Below are positions 27,084-37,001 of a DNA stretch of 64,000 nt, in pieces; position 1 is the first letter of the stretch; each line of letters begins with the position of its first letter. This DNA comes from CAVVFX01 sp963747535 (GTDB lineage Bacteria; Acidobacteriota; Terriglobia; Bryobacterales; Bryobacteraceae). The notes beneath the pieces were generated by a model, which ran no database searches, was not told the origin of the DNA, and saw nothing but the letters and a program-made list of their open reading frames with translations. The stretch is from contig CAVVFX010000002.1 of the NCBI GenBank assembly GCA_963747535.1, positions 434,001 through 498,000 of the forward strand. The letters are read 5' to 3'. A program made the translations under genes and the position numbers.

Positions 27084-30000
27084 TTAGAACCGCAGATATC
27101 CGGCGACGACAATATACCGCGGGGTGGATTGTGTTGCGCTGATGATGCCGAAGCCGTTGTAGTTGGTGGCTCCGCTTGAGCCTGTTGTCCAGCAGCAACT
27201 TCCGCCTGGGTTGGAGAACACAACCGTATTAGTCAGGTTGTAGGCTTCCCCCTGCAACGTAAAGTTTAGCTTCCCTTCCTTTATAGGAAAGATGCGGGAA
27301 ATGCTGGCGTTCCACTGGAAGAACCCAGGCCCAAATAAGCCTCCCAGATAGTGGCCCGTCGAACCCAACACACCGCTCGGTGGATTAACGAATGACGACC
27401 CGCTGAAATAAGGATCGTTGGAATCGTGGCCGCCCAGGACCTGCACTATGGGATTGCTCTGGCTGGCGCTGTTCGCCTGGCCACCCGCATTGACGTTGGA
27501 AGTGGTACTGACACCGAACGGTAACCCACTTTCCCGCGCGAGTGTACCGCTAAGCTGCCAGTTGCCGACGATCCAGGATTCCCACCCATGATTGATCCAG
27601 GTGTGCCCTTTCCCGAACGGCAAATTGTAGACGTAGTAAAACTGAAAGTTATTCGGCCGGTCGAAGCCGGCGATTTGCTTATTCAGCGTGTACGAGACCG
27701 GATAAGCGCGCCATAGAGTACCGTCGCCGTTGTCGCCGTTCATGTTATTGATCGCCTTCGAGAAGGTGTAACTCGCGCCAATAATAGATGCTCCAATGCG
27801 CTTGCGCACCGACGTCTGCAAGGCATGATACGTGTTGCTGCCGAAGGGTTCATACGAGTTCATGTCGCTGGTGACGTACGGATAAAGCTGTCGTCCGGCA
27901 GTGCCGGTGCCGGGAGCGGAGCCGTTGATGTTGACGCCCATATCGGTGTGGACTCCATGGGTGCCCACATATGAGGCTTGCGCCACCAGGCTGGGAGAGA
28001 ACTCGTGCTGGAGGGTGAAATTCCAGGTCTCATAGTAGCCCCGGTCAAAATTGGCCGGGAAGGTTACGGTACTGATGCTCGGCAGATAGGTGGTCGGTGA
28101 CGCCGTGGTCGACGGCTTGATGATCCCAACCGTTATGTCCGGGAACGTCGGCAGAGGAAGGCCATCGGCTAGCGACACCCGCGCCGCCCCATCGGAATTC
28201 GGCACGCCGGCGTAGCTGATGAACTGGTAGGTATTAAGCGGCTGGTACACCTGGTTGACGATCGCCGGATACTGGTTACGCTGGTTGCGCATGTTGTCCG
28301 GATCCACGTTGATCCCGAAACCGCTACGAATGACGGTCTTCTCGGTCAGACGGTAAGCGGCTCCCAAACGCGGCGCGAAATCCTTTTTGCTCGCCGTGGC
28401 GCCGGCATCCCACGGTACGCCGTTTTCCCCGCCGACGTAAATGTAATCATTGGTGGGATCGAAGCGAACCGCACCGTAATGGTCGTGCGAATAGATCGGA
28501 TAGTATTCCCATCGCAGACCGTAATCGATGGTCAGCTTGCTGGTGACCTGGTATAAGTCGCGCACATACATCGACCACGTCGAGAAGCGCAGCGCGATAG
28601 GATCGTTCACCTGCGTCACCTTGCCGGTCTCGGAAGGATAGCCGAGAAGGAACTGCGCCCATGAGTTGGAGGGAGCGCCGGGCAGAGTGCTCCCTGGCTG
28701 CGCCGCGTTAATCGCCGCGCCTCCTTTTAGCGCCGTCAGCGATCCGTCAAAACCGAACGTACCGCGGGCTGTCCCGAACGTTCCGCCCTGCGGCTGGAAA
28801 TGGTTCAGCGCGAACTTATCGTATTCGAACCCGGCACGGATGTTGTGCTGGCCTTTGATCTTGGTTACGTTGATGCTGGTGGTGTATTGGTTGTCGCGGA
28901 ACTGGAACGGGCTGCCGGTGTTGGTGTTTCCAATGTTGGCGATGCTCGCGATCTGAAATCCGGGAATGCCTTCATAGTTCGGTCCGACGCCGTTAGTTCC
29001 CGGGATATGCAGCACGTCGAGTCCGTAATAGCCGTCTTGCGGATCGCCATTCGCCCCGATATTCTGCCGCGTGTAGCCCACGTTGCCATCGAACAGCAGG
29101 GTGGGGGTCAGGGTGTAAGTGAGACCGGCAGCGGTTACCTGGACGCGGCCGCCGGCATGGCCCGGATTGCCGCCGTTAAAGGCATCGCCACCCGCTGCTC
29201 CCAAAACCAGCGGAGCGACGATGTCCATGGGAGAAATGCTGTACCGGCCCCAGATCATGACTTTCTCCGTCGGATTGTAATTCACTTTCCAGTCGTAACG
29301 ATCCACGCTGTAGGTGGTGGCGCCGTAGGCGTCGTAGTTGTTATAGAAGGTGTTCGGCCTGGTCAACGCCGGCAATAGCCCGGTAAGTGTCGCCGACGCG
29401 GATGCGATCCGGCTGGCGGGAAGAATGTTGCCCGCAAAGGGAGTTCGTCCCGTGCCATCCGAATTGCCCGTGAGGGGATCATACACCGTTACGCCGGTCG
29501 CGCTGAAGTCGCCGGTACGCATTGCCGCGGTGGGCAGCGTCAGATTCGGATCGGAAGCGAACTGGTTTTGGCGAGTACCTTCGTAAGACATGAACCAGAA
29601 CAGTTTGTTCTTACCGTTATAAACTTTCGGTATAAATACCGGCCCCCCGATGCTGAATCCGAACTGGTTCTGAATGTTCTTTGCGAGGCGCCCGGGATGG
29701 CTGAAATAGTTATTAACTGCCTGCGTATCGTTGTTGTTATTGCGCTCGAACATGGAACCGTGTAACTGATTGGTGCCCGATTTCATGACCACGTTCATCG
29801 CGAAGCCGCCTGCCGCTCCCTGTTCGGCATCGAATGCGTTGGCGCTGATAGATACGGCCTGAATGGCTTCCGGAGAAGGCACGTAAGCAATATTGACCGG
29901 CAGCCAGGGATAAGCGTTCAACGCGCCGTCGAGGCGGGTATTGTTTGCCTGCGAGGAAACCCCGTTTTGAAAGACCGTAATGGCCCGCTGCGGGTTGCCG

Positions 30001-30548
30001 GCCGCCGAATTCGCCTCACCGGTTCCGGCCGTCGTCGCCGTGCCCGGCTGCAACAGCAATAGGGACTGGAAATTCTTGCCTTCCGTGCCGTTATATGGCA
30101 GTTGCTCCACTTCTGTCGGCGTGATTTCCTGATGGATATCGCTTCTATCGGTTTGCAGCACCACCGACCCTGCCGAGACTTCTATCGATTCGCTGGCAGA
30201 CGCAATCTGCAACTGCACGTCCACGCGATTCACGGCATTAGCCTGCACCTGAACATTGGTTTCGGTAAATTTCTTGAAGGCTACCGCGGTGACACTGACC
30301 TGATAGACTCCCGGTTGCAGGTCCGTGAAGCGATAAATACCGCGATCGTCCGTATCGGTTTCGTGCTTTACGTTTGTGTCCTGAGCTATGGCTTCCACGT
30401 GCACCTTAGGCACCACCGCCTGGGCGGGATCGGTCACGTTTCCGGTGAGCGTTCCGTAGAGGACTTGGGCTTGCGCGGCATTGTGCGCGAATGTCAGGGC
30501 GAGCAGGGCGACGCTGCAGCGGGTCGCAATCCGCATTCTTTGGATCAT
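27084..30548 (-). CDS. TonB-dependent receptor with N-terminal carboxypeptidase-regulatory domain
   Basis: The 1154-residue protein has a signal peptide to about residue 28 (ALLALTFAHNAAQAQ), a CarboxypepD_reg-like domain (GTLTGNVTDPAQAVVPKV, GIYRFTDLQPGVYQVSV), a plug (VEQLPYNGTEGKNFQSLL, GAAGGFAMNVVMKSGTNQLHG) and a long beta barrel ending VVAGYLRF. It is divergent from the GH3 glycosidase gene with 338 bases between, which suggests joint control of uptake and breakdown of the same oligosaccharide. Confidence 0.92.
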   Translation of the reverse strand: MIQRMRIATRCSVALLALTFAHNAAQAQVLYGTLTGNVTDPAQAVVPKVHVEAIAQDTNVKHETDTDDRGIYRFTDLQPGVYQVSVTAVAFKKFTETNVQVQANAVNRVDVQLQIASASESIEVSAGSVVLQTDRSDIHQEITPTEVEQLPYNGTEGKNFQSLLLLQPGTATTAGTGEANSAAGNPQRAITVFQNGVSSQANNTRLDGALNAYPWLPVNIAYVPSPEAIQAVSISANAFDAEQGAAGGFAMNVVMKSGTNQLHGSMFERNNNNDTQAVNNYFSHPGRLAKNIQNQFGFSIGGPVFIPKVYNGKNKLFWFMSYEGTRQNQFASDPNLTLPTAAMRTGDFSATGVTVYDPLTGNSDGTGRTPFAGNILPASRIASASATLTGLLPALTRPNTFYNNYDAYGATTYSVDRYDWKVNYNPTEKVMIWGRYSISPMDIVAPLVLGAAGGDAFNGGNPGHAGGRVQVTAAGLTYTLTPTLLFDGNVGYTRQNIGANGDPQDGYYGLDVLHIPGTNGVGPNYEGIPGFQIASIANIGNTNTGSPFQFRDNQYTTSINVTKIKGQHNIRAGFEYDKFALNHFQPQGGTFGTARGTFGFDGSLTALKGGAAINAAQPGSTLPGAPSNSWAQFLLGYPSETGKVTQVNDPIALRFSTWSMYVRDLYQVTSKLTIDYGLRWEYYPIYSHDHYGAVRFDPTNDYIYVGGENGVPWDAGATASKKDFAPRLGAAYRLTEKTVIRSGFGINVDPDNMRNQRNQYPAIVNQVYQPLNTYQFISYAGVPNSDGAARVSLADGLPLPTFPDITVGIIKPSTTASPTTYLPSISTVTFPANFDRGYYETWNFTLQHEFSPSLVAQASYVGTHGVHTDMGVNINGSAPGTGTAGRQLYPYVTSDMNSYEPFGSNTYHALQTSVRKRIGASIIGASYTFSKAINNMNGDNGDGTLWRAYPVSYTLNKQIAGFDRPNNFQFYYVYNLPFGKGHTWINHGWESWIVGNWQLSGTLARESGLPFGVSTTSNVNAGGQANSASQSNPIVQVLGGHDSNDPYFSGSSFVNPPSGVLGSTGHYLGGLFGPGFFQWNASISRIFPIKEGKLNFTLQGEAYNLTNTVVFSNPGGSCCWTTGSSGATNYNGFGIISATQSTPRYIVVAGYLRF

Positions 30549-30886
30549 AAAGTTTGCCTAACCTCCTTGAGGAACCACTCGGTTCCCAATTCGTTGTCGT
30601 ATCAAACTATATATCGGTTTCGAGAGAGAAAGTCAAGGGTCCCCAAACGAATTTAAGACCGGCTGGACGACCTCTGGAAAACCTGCTCAAAAGTGTCCGG
30701 CGTTTTCATCGGATTTTTCCGGTTTGACCCGGCGATATTCGCAGCCGAGACGGCTGCGTACTCCGTCTCGGCCACATGGGGATCTGCCGATAGCTTTACT
30801 GAGGCGGACGCCATAAACATCCTCGGGGTCTAAGCCTGATTACAAGAAACTCTTGCTTCAATCCTAATAGAGGAGTTAAATATAGT
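30549..30886. other. Divergent promoter region with a 9-bp hairpin
   Basis: A perfect inverted repeat CCGAGACGG / CCGTCTCGG lies at 30745-30771 with a 9-base loop. No small gene is supported. The region should carry promoters for the receptor and for the GH3-ROK pair; the ROK regulator encoded after the glycosidase is a natural candidate to bind here, but no binding site is established. Confidence 0.5.
30745..30771. promoter_or_regulatory. Perfect inverted repeat in the divergent promoter region
   Basis: CCGAGACGG, 9-base loop, CCGTCTCGG. May be an operator for the ROK regulator or simply an RNA hairpin. The GCAGCCG / CGGCTGC pair overlaps it as an alternative structure. Confidence 0.4.
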
Positions 30887-33529
30887 TTGACATTGAAACT
30901 AACTACTATTGCGTGTGCCGTCCTGCTACCGGCGTCCGCCGATATCGCTTTCGCCCAGCAGCCTCCCCCTTACAAGGACACGTCCCCCTCGATGGAGAAG
31001 CGCGTCGACGACCTGCTCTCCCGCATGACGCTCGAAGAGAAGGTCTCCCAGCTCATGAACGATTCAGTGCCTATCGAAAGGCTCGGCATCCCAGCCTATA
31101 ACTGGTGGAACGAGTGTCTGCACGGCGTCGCGAGGGCCGGCCGCGCCACCGTCTTTCCTGAGACGATCGGTCTTGCCGCCACCTGGGACACCAATCTCAT
31201 CTTTCGCGTCGCTACTGCCATTTCCGACGAAGCGCGAGCCAAGCACCATGAATTCGTCCGCCGCGGCAAGCGGAACATTTACCAGGGGCTCACCTTCTGG
31301 ACGCCCAACATCAACATCTTCCGCGATCCGCGCTGGGGCCGCGGGATGGAGACTTACGGCGAGGATCCCTACCTGACGGGGCGCATGGCGGTGCAGTTTA
31401 TCAGGGGCCTGGAAGGCGACGATCCCAAATATCTGAAGACCGTGGCCACCGCCAAACACTACGCCGTGCACAGCGGGCCTGAATCCGAGCGCCATACTTT
31501 CGACGCGGTAGTGACGGAACAGGATCTCCGGCAGACCTATCTGCCGCAGTTCGAGATGGCGATTAAAGAAGGCGGCGCGTATTCAGTGATGTGCGCTTAC
31601 AATCGCGTGGATGGACTGCCGGCCTGCGCGAACCCGCGCCTGCTCGACCAGATCTTGCGCAAAGAATGGGGCTTCAAAGGGTATGTGGTCTCTGATTGTG
31701 GCGCGGTTGGCGATATCTATCAGCATCATAAGACCTCGCCCGATGCCCAGTCCGGCGTGGCCAGCGCGCTGAAGGCCGGAACAGACCTCAATTGCGGTGT
31801 TGAGTATACTAACCTGATGCCGGCGGTGAAGGCCGGCCTCGCCTCCGAGGCTGATGTCGACCGGGCCGTCCGGCGACTCCTGCTGGCGCGTTTCAAACTT
31901 GGCGAATTTGACCCCCCGGGGATGGTGAAGTATGCGCAAATTCCGTATACCGTGAATGACAGTGAGGAACATCGCAAGCTCGCGGTCGAGACAGCGCGCA
32001 AAGCGATCGTCCTGCTGAAGAATGACGGGCACACTCTGCCGCTCAGCAAAGCCCTCAAGACAATCGCGGTGATCGGGCCTAACGCTAATGATGCGGAGGT
32101 GATGGTCGGCAACTATAATGGCGATCCGACGGCCCCGGTTACGCCGCTCGAAGGTATCCGGCGCAAGGTGGGCGCCAACACCAAAGTTCTGTATTCCCGT
32201 GGCAGCGATCTGGCGACCGGCATGCCCAGCTTCGAAGTCGTGCCGGCCTCCGCGCTCTCGGATCTCAAAGGTGAGTATTTCAACAGCGCGAACTTTGACG
32301 GTCACCAACACCGCCCGCGAGAACTCACCTATCCGAACTCGGGCCGGTACCTAGGATCGATTCCGCAGGGTCTGAAGCCGCTGTTCACGAGGGCCGACGC
32401 CACCATTGATTTCAAATGGTGGGACGGATCGCCCCGTCCCGACCTGAACGACGATGATTTCGGAGTCCGTTGGACCGCTCACCTCTCTGCCCCGGTAAGT
32501 GGAACTTATCAACTCGGCGCCATCGGAATGAACGCGTTTGAACTCTATCTGGACGATAAGCTTGTTGTCAGTTTCAACGGCATCCACGAGCGCGCCTATC
32601 AGTATAAGCAAGTCGAGTTGCAAGCCGGAAAGCAATACGCGCTCCGCCTCGATTACCACGAATTCCTCAATGACGCCGACATTCAGTTAGTGTGGTCGCG
32701 CCCGCATGACACGCAGAGTGCCGATGTCAACGCCATCGTAAATCAAGCCGACGCGGTGGTGCTGGTACTCGGTCTTTCGCCGCGTCTTGAAGGCGAGGAA
32801 ATGCGCGTGCCCGTGGCAGGATTCAAAGGCGGGGACCGCGTCGATCTGGGCCTTCCGCGAGCCCAGGAAGATCTGATGCAGAAAGTGGTGGCGAGAGGCA
32901 AGCCTGTGGTTCTGGTGCTCCTCAACGGCAGCGCCTTAGCCGTTAACTGGGCACGGGAGCATGTCCCCGTCATCGTCGAACTCTGGTATCCCGGCCAGGC
33001 CGGTGGCACTGCCCTGGCCGATGTCCTGTTCGGTGATTATAATCCCGCAGGGCGGTTGCCGGTTACCTTCTATAAGTCCGCTGAACAACTTCCGCCATTC
33101 ACCGACTACGACATGAAAGGCCGTACTTACCGGTACTTCACGGGCGATCCGCTATTTCCCTTCGGCTATGGTCTGAGCTACACTACCTTTGCGTATCGCA
33201 ACCTGAAGTTACCCGCACGGGTCTCCTCGGGTGACGAGGTCAAGGTGACAGTGGACGTTCAGAACACCGGAAAAACGACCGGCGAAGAGGTGGTGCAACT
33301 CTACCTGACCCGGCCGATTCGTGCGCTGGAGGGCTTCACTCGCGTCTCACTTGCGCCGGGAGAGACGCGAAATATTCAATTTGTCTTCACTCCTGGCCAA
33401 CTATCGGATCCGCGGTTTGAGATCTCGGTGGGCGGAAAGCAGCCTGGATTCAAAGGTGCGGCAAACGCGCTGACTACCGGCGTCGTCAGCGGCATAGTGC
33501 AGCTTTCTCCACGGGGAGTGGTCCATTAG
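30887..33529 (+). CDS. GH3 beta-glycosidase with inserted PA14 domain, exported
   Basis: From a TTG start with AGGAG 11 bases upstream, the 880-residue protein has a signal peptide (ending ADIAFAQQ), a GH3 N-terminal barrel with the nucleophile in VVSDCGAVGD (D270), a GH3 C-terminal domain (KAIVLLKNDGHTLPL) interrupted by a PA14 domain (about 455-600, LKGEYFN, FELYLDDKLVVSF) and a fibronectin III-like end (~790-860). HYAVHSGPE near residue 191 and PNINIFRDPRWGRGMETYGEDP near 140 are typical of the beta-glucosidase/beta-xylosidase branch. It probably splits short oligosaccharides in the periplasm. The ROK regulator follows 16 bases later. Confidence 0.92.
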   Translation: MTLKLTTIACAVLLPASADIAFAQQPPPYKDTSPSMEKRVDDLLSRMTLEEKVSQLMNDSVPIERLGIPAYNWWNECLHGVARAGRATVFPETIGLAATWDTNLIFRVATAISDEARAKHHEFVRRGKRNIYQGLTFWTPNINIFRDPRWGRGMETYGEDPYLTGRMAVQFIRGLEGDDPKYLKTVATAKHYAVHSGPESERHTFDAVVTEQDLRQTYLPQFEMAIKEGGAYSVMCAYNRVDGLPACANPRLLDQILRKEWGFKGYVVSDCGAVGDIYQHHKTSPDAQSGVASALKAGTDLNCGVEYTNLMPAVKAGLASEADVDRAVRRLLLARFKLGEFDPPGMVKYAQIPYTVNDSEEHRKLAVETARKAIVLLKNDGHTLPLSKALKTIAVIGPNANDAEVMVGNYNGDPTAPVTPLEGIRRKVGANTKVLYSRGSDLATGMPSFEVVPASALSDLKGEYFNSANFDGHQHRPRELTYPNSGRYLGSIPQGLKPLFTRADATIDFKWWDGSPRPDLNDDDFGVRWTAHLSAPVSGTYQLGAIGMNAFELYLDDKLVVSFNGIHERAYQYKQVELQAGKQYALRLDYHEFLNDADIQLVWSRPHDTQSADVNAIVNQADAVVLVLGLSPRLEGEEMRVPVAGFKGGDRVDLGLPRAQEDLMQKVVARGKPVVLVLLNGSALAVNWAREHVPVIVELWYPGQAGGTALADVLFGDYNPAGRLPVTFYKSAEQLPPFTDYDMKGRTYRYFTGDPLFPFGYGLSYTTFAYRNLKLPARVSSGDEVKVTVDVQNTGKTTGEEVVQLYLTRPIRALEGFTRVSLAPGETRNIQFVFTPGQLSDPRFEISVGGKQPGFKGAANALTTGVVSGIVQLSPRGVVH

Positions 33530-33545
33530 TCGTTGGACACTGGGT

Positions 33546-34718
33546 ATGCAGGCCATTAGATCCAAGCACACGCAGGTAGCCTCTAACGAAGTCGTCCGCG
33601 ACATCAACCGCCGGATCATCCTGAATCTCATCCGGACGCGGCACCCGATTTCGCGCGCCGACCTCGCGCGGGTTTCCGGATTACAGCGCAGCACCGTCTC
33701 TTCGATCGTGGAGCAGTTGATCGCAGAGCGATGGGTCCTCTACGGTGCGACCGGCCGCCTGCCGCGGGGCCGGCGCCCTACATTTTTGCGTCTTAACGAC
33801 GAACGTGTAATCGTAGGCGTCGATATCCGTCCTGTACAAACGACAGTCGCGCTGGCGGACGCGAATGGCCGATTCATCTCCCAGGAAATGATGCCGACCT
33901 CTTCGGATCCCGAGGCTGGAGTCAAAGCTTTGATCGATTCAATCCAACGCGTCATGCGATCCTGCCAGGGGCAGAAGATCGAAGGGATTGGGATCAGCCT
34001 GCCGGGCCGCTTCAGCCCCGTGTCTGAGCGGCTGGTTTTTGCCCCTAATCTGCGCTGGGCTGACTTCGATATCCATACCCCGATCGTCAAGGCTACGGGG
34101 CTCGAAGTCGAGATGGAGAACGCGGCCAACGCCTGCGTGCTCGCCGCAGTCTGGTTCGATCACATGGAAGAATGCAAGAACTTCGTCGTGGTCACCGTTT
34201 CGGAAGGCATTGGGACAGGCATTCTGGTGAATGGACGGCTGGTACGGGGCATGAACGCGATGGCTGGCGAATTCGGCCATGTGCCGCTCGATCCGGAGGG
34301 TCCAGTCTGTGGTTGCGGCAGCCGCGGCTGCTGGGAAGTGTTTGCCTCGAACCGGGCCGCCGTTCGGTATTACGGCGAATCGGGGCAGGTAGCTGCAGGG
34401 CTGAGTTTCCCGGACCTGCTCAGCCGTGCCGATCACGGCGATGTCCTGGCAGCTCAGGCCCTGGAGAAGATGGCGCATTATCTCGGCCGGGGCATGCGGA
34501 TGATCGTTGCCGGCCTCGCGCCTGAGCGGATCGTGGTGGTCGGCGATCTCACCAGGAGTTGGCATCGGTTCGGACCGGTTATCGAGACTGAGGTCCAGCA
34601 TCAGGTACTGCCCGGGGGGTGCGCTCCACGACTGGTCCCCGCACACGAGGATGGCCGAGCCCGTTTGCGCGGCACGATCGCGTTGGTGCTGCAGAAGCAT
34701 TTTGGGGTGTTCGACTAA
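33546..34718 (+). CDS. ROK-family transcriptional regulator (NagC/Mlc/XylR type)
   Basis: The 390-residue protein has an N-terminal winged helix (about 15-75, ISRADLARVSGLQRSTVSSIVEQL) and a ROK sugar-kinase-like domain with the zinc site VCGCGSRGCWE, EGIGTGILVNG and EFGHVPLDPEG. Typical members repress sugar catabolism genes until an intracellular sugar binds. It lies directly after the GH3 gene in the same direction, so it probably controls that gene and perhaps the divergent TonB receptor. It has no obvious ATP-binding loss; whether it phosphorylates sugar is unknown. Confidence 0.9.
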   Translation: MQAIRSKHTQVASNEVVRDINRRIILNLIRTRHPISRADLARVSGLQRSTVSSIVEQLIAERWVLYGATGRLPRGRRPTFLRLNDERVIVGVDIRPVQTTVALADANGRFISQEMMPTSSDPEAGVKALIDSIQRVMRSCQGQKIEGIGISLPGRFSPVSERLVFAPNLRWADFDIHTPIVKATGLEVEMENAANACVLAAVWFDHMEECKNFVVVTVSEGIGTGILVNGRLVRGMNAMAGEFGHVPLDPEGPVCGCGSRGCWEVFASNRAAVRYYGESGQVAAGLSFPDLLSRADHGDVLAAQALEKMAHYLGRGMRMIVAGLAPERIVVVGDLTRSWHRFGPVIETEVQHQVLPGGCAPRLVPAHEDGRARLRGTIALVLQKHFGVFD

Positions 34719-34793
34719 TTCGCGGAGCGCAGGCGAGATGTAAGTCCGCTTTACATCGCGGATTGCCTCTGTGGGGCGGTCAATCGTGGCCGC

Positions 34794-34816
34794 AGCCGCC
34801 TTTGAGGCGGCTCTTT
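34794..34816 (+). terminator. Possible terminator after the ROK regulator
   Basis: AGCCGCC, loop TTTGA, GGCGGCT is a perfect 7-bp stem followed by CTTTCC. The T-run is weak; 75 bases beyond the stop codon. Confidence 0.5.
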
Positions 34817-34910
34817 CCGGACCCGTGCGGACCACCCGCCCGAGCCTCCTCTCCAGAAACTGCGGCCACACTTCGTTCGCGGCGGCAAAGGCGCAAGTTT
34901 CAGACACACT

Positions 34911-34942
34911 AGACCGCGGCCTGCCCCGCGGTTAGCGGCTGA
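34911..34942 (+). repeat. About 33-bp dispersed repeat, copy 1
   Basis: Contains CCCCGCGGTTAGCGGCTGA, found exactly in reverse complement at 48529-48547, with the similarity running on for another ~13 bases at the 5' side. Both copies are intergenic. Confidence 0.7.
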
Positions 34943-35017
34943 AAAGCCGGGAGAAGCCAATCTTAGCTGCACTACTCTCGGCCGCGCGGGGTGCAGACGC
35001 GGACGCATATCCCTCGC

Positions 35018-35319
35018 TCATTGCGCGAGAAAGCGAATGTCATCCTGCGTGGCCGGATGCTGGGGGCCGAGAACCTTTCATCGATGCTGAATGCCTGGCG
35101 GTAGAGAAGCTCGGCTTCGGAGAATTGACCGGTGCACCGCAGTACGTCGGCCAGTGTGCCCGCCGCGGCTGCGTTGTGCGCGTCAAACTCTCCGTAGTGG
35201 CACTGCTGGTTAGCCGGATTCTGCTGGTACAACTCGCGCAGCATCGCCGGACAAGGCTGGGCAGATGCCCCAGTCACAGCCAACAGGAGACGCGCTCGTA
35301 CGCGGGCATCGGGCGACCT
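35018..35319 (-). pseudogene. Remnant of a small TPR protein (frameshifted)
   Basis: The minus strand reads a signal-like segment (ARLLLAVTGASAQP), then LRELYQQNPANQQCHYG and a typical TPR unit, GTLADVLRCTGQFSEAELLY. After the word SIDER the frame shifts by one base. In the new frame it continues VLGPQHPATQDDIRFLAQ and stop, which is the standard continuation of Kinesin-light-chain-like TPRs (ERVLGPxHPxT). So this is a broken TPR gene. TPR regions of this kind often belong to kinase genes that follow ECF sigma factor genes, and such a sigma gene lies on the same strand beyond fadD-like gene. Confidence 0.6.
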
Positions 35320-35376
35320 CAAAAACCGATGGTCTGACCTACGGGCTGCGATTTTCGCTATACTCGTGTCCCGACG

Positions 35377-36987
35377 ATGAATTCTCTCATGCGTGGCCAA
35401 ATGATGGATTATCCCCTGACGCTCACTCCCCTGCTGGAGCGGGCCGTGCGGCTGTTCCCGGACCGCGAGATCGCCAGCCGCAATCTGGACGGGGGAATGC
35501 ATCGCTACACGTATCGCGATCTGTCTGCGCGAGTCCACCGCCTGGCCCACGTGCTGCAAGATCTGGAACTACAGCCAGGCGACCGCGTGGGAACACTGTG
35601 CTGGAACAGCTTCCGCCATCTGGAATTGTATTTCGCGGTTCCCTGCTCCGGCATGGTGCTGCACACGCTGAATCTGCGGCTCTCGCCGGATCAGCTCGCC
35701 TACATTATCAACCATGCCGGAGACCGCGTCATTTTCGCCGACCAATCGCTGGCCGGCGTGCTGGAGCCGATCCGCGATCAGATTCCGTGCGTGGAGCGGA
35801 TCATCTTCCTGCCGGATACCGGAACCGGCGATTACGAAGATCTGCTGGCCGCCGCTCCGGAGACGTCGTTTGCGTGGCCGGCTTTCGACGAACTGACCGC
35901 GGCCGCCTGCTGCTACACGTCCGGCACCACGGGCAATCCCAAAGCCGTGCTCTACACGCATCGCTCGCTGGTGCTGCACGGCTACGGATTGTGTCTCGCG
36001 GATTCGTTCGGATTCTCCCTCCGCGACACGGTGCTGTTGGTCGTGCCGATGTTTCATGCCAACGGATGGGGAATGCCGTGGGCCGCAATCATGGCTGGCG
36101 CAAAGCTGGTGTTCAGCGGACGACAGCTACAACCCTGTGATGTAGCGTGGCTGATCGAGAACGAGTGTGCTACATTTGCAGCCGGCGTGCCGACGATCTG
36201 GATGGGGTTGTACGGGTATCTCGAAAACCATCCGCACGATATTTCGAGCTTGAAGCGCGTGGGCGTCGGCGGATCGGCGCTGCCGCGGCAGTTCGTGGAA
36301 GGCTTCGCGAAAAAGTATGGCGTACCGTTCAAACTGCTGTGGGGCATGACCGAGACTGCGCCAGTCGCGACCATAATGGCTGTGAGCGAGGAAATCGACG
36401 CGCTGCCCGACAGCGACAAGTTCGAAGTTCTGGCACGCCATGGTATACCCCTGCCCGGCATTGACGTCCGCATTGTAGACGATCAGGGCCGCGAGCTTCC
36501 CTGGGACGGCGGGACCATGGGCGAATTGCAGGTGCGAGGATTGTGGGTAATCAGCGGATACTGGCAGGTGGAAAGTCCGGCATCGTTCGCGGACGGGTGG
36601 TTCCGGACAGGCGACGTAGCGACCATCGACCGGCACGGATTCATCCAGATCACGGATCGCACCAAGGATCTGGTGAAGAGCGGCGGCGAGTGGATTTCGA
36701 CGGTGGACCTGGAGAACGCAATCATGGGCCATCCGAAGGTGGCGGAGGCCGCGGTCATTGCTATGTTCCATCCCAAATGGCATGAGCGCCCGCTCGCCTG
36801 CGTGGTGCCGCGGGAGGAGTTTCGCAACAGCCTCACGAAAGAAGAGATAATGGACTACCTCACGCCGCGAGTCATCAAATGGTGGCTGCCGGACGATGTC
36901 GTGTTCATTGATGCCGTGCCGAAGACCAGCGTGGGGAAGTTCAATAAGCGCGCGCTGCGGGAGCGGTTCAACCCAAGGACAGACTGA
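35377..36987 (+). CDS. Long-/medium-chain acyl-CoA synthetase (AMP-binding)
   Basis: A 536-residue adenylate-forming enzyme with the phosphate loop YTSGTTGNPK at about 180-189, the gate motif VPMFHANGWGMPW near 228, GVGGSALP near 304, the adenine motif LLWGMTETAP near 325, GWFRTGDVATID near 408 and the C-terminal catalytic Lys in PKTSVGKFNKR. This is the FadD13/AlkK-like class which activates fatty acids with ATP and CoA. It is convergent with the ECF sigma factor gene and appears to be transcribed alone. Confidence 0.92.
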   Translation: MNSLMRGQMMDYPLTLTPLLERAVRLFPDREIASRNLDGGMHRYTYRDLSARVHRLAHVLQDLELQPGDRVGTLCWNSFRHLELYFAVPCSGMVLHTLNLRLSPDQLAYIINHAGDRVIFADQSLAGVLEPIRDQIPCVERIIFLPDTGTGDYEDLLAAAPETSFAWPAFDELTAAACCYTSGTTGNPKAVLYTHRSLVLHGYGLCLADSFGFSLRDTVLLVVPMFHANGWGMPWAAIMAGAKLVFSGRQLQPCDVAWLIENECATFAAGVPTIWMGLYGYLENHPHDISSLKRVGVGGSALPRQFVEGFAKKYGVPFKLLWGMTETAPVATIMAVSEEIDALPDSDKFEVLARHGIPLPGIDVRIVDDQGRELPWDGGTMGELQVRGLWVISGYWQVESPASFADGWFRTGDVATIDRHGFIQITDRTKDLVKSGGEWISTVDLENAIMGHPKVAEAAVIAMFHPKWHERPLACVVPREEFRNSLTKEEIMDYLTPRVIKWWLPDDVVFIDAVPKTSVGKFNKRALRERFNPRTD

Positions 36988-37001
36988 AGAAATCGTCGCT
37001 C

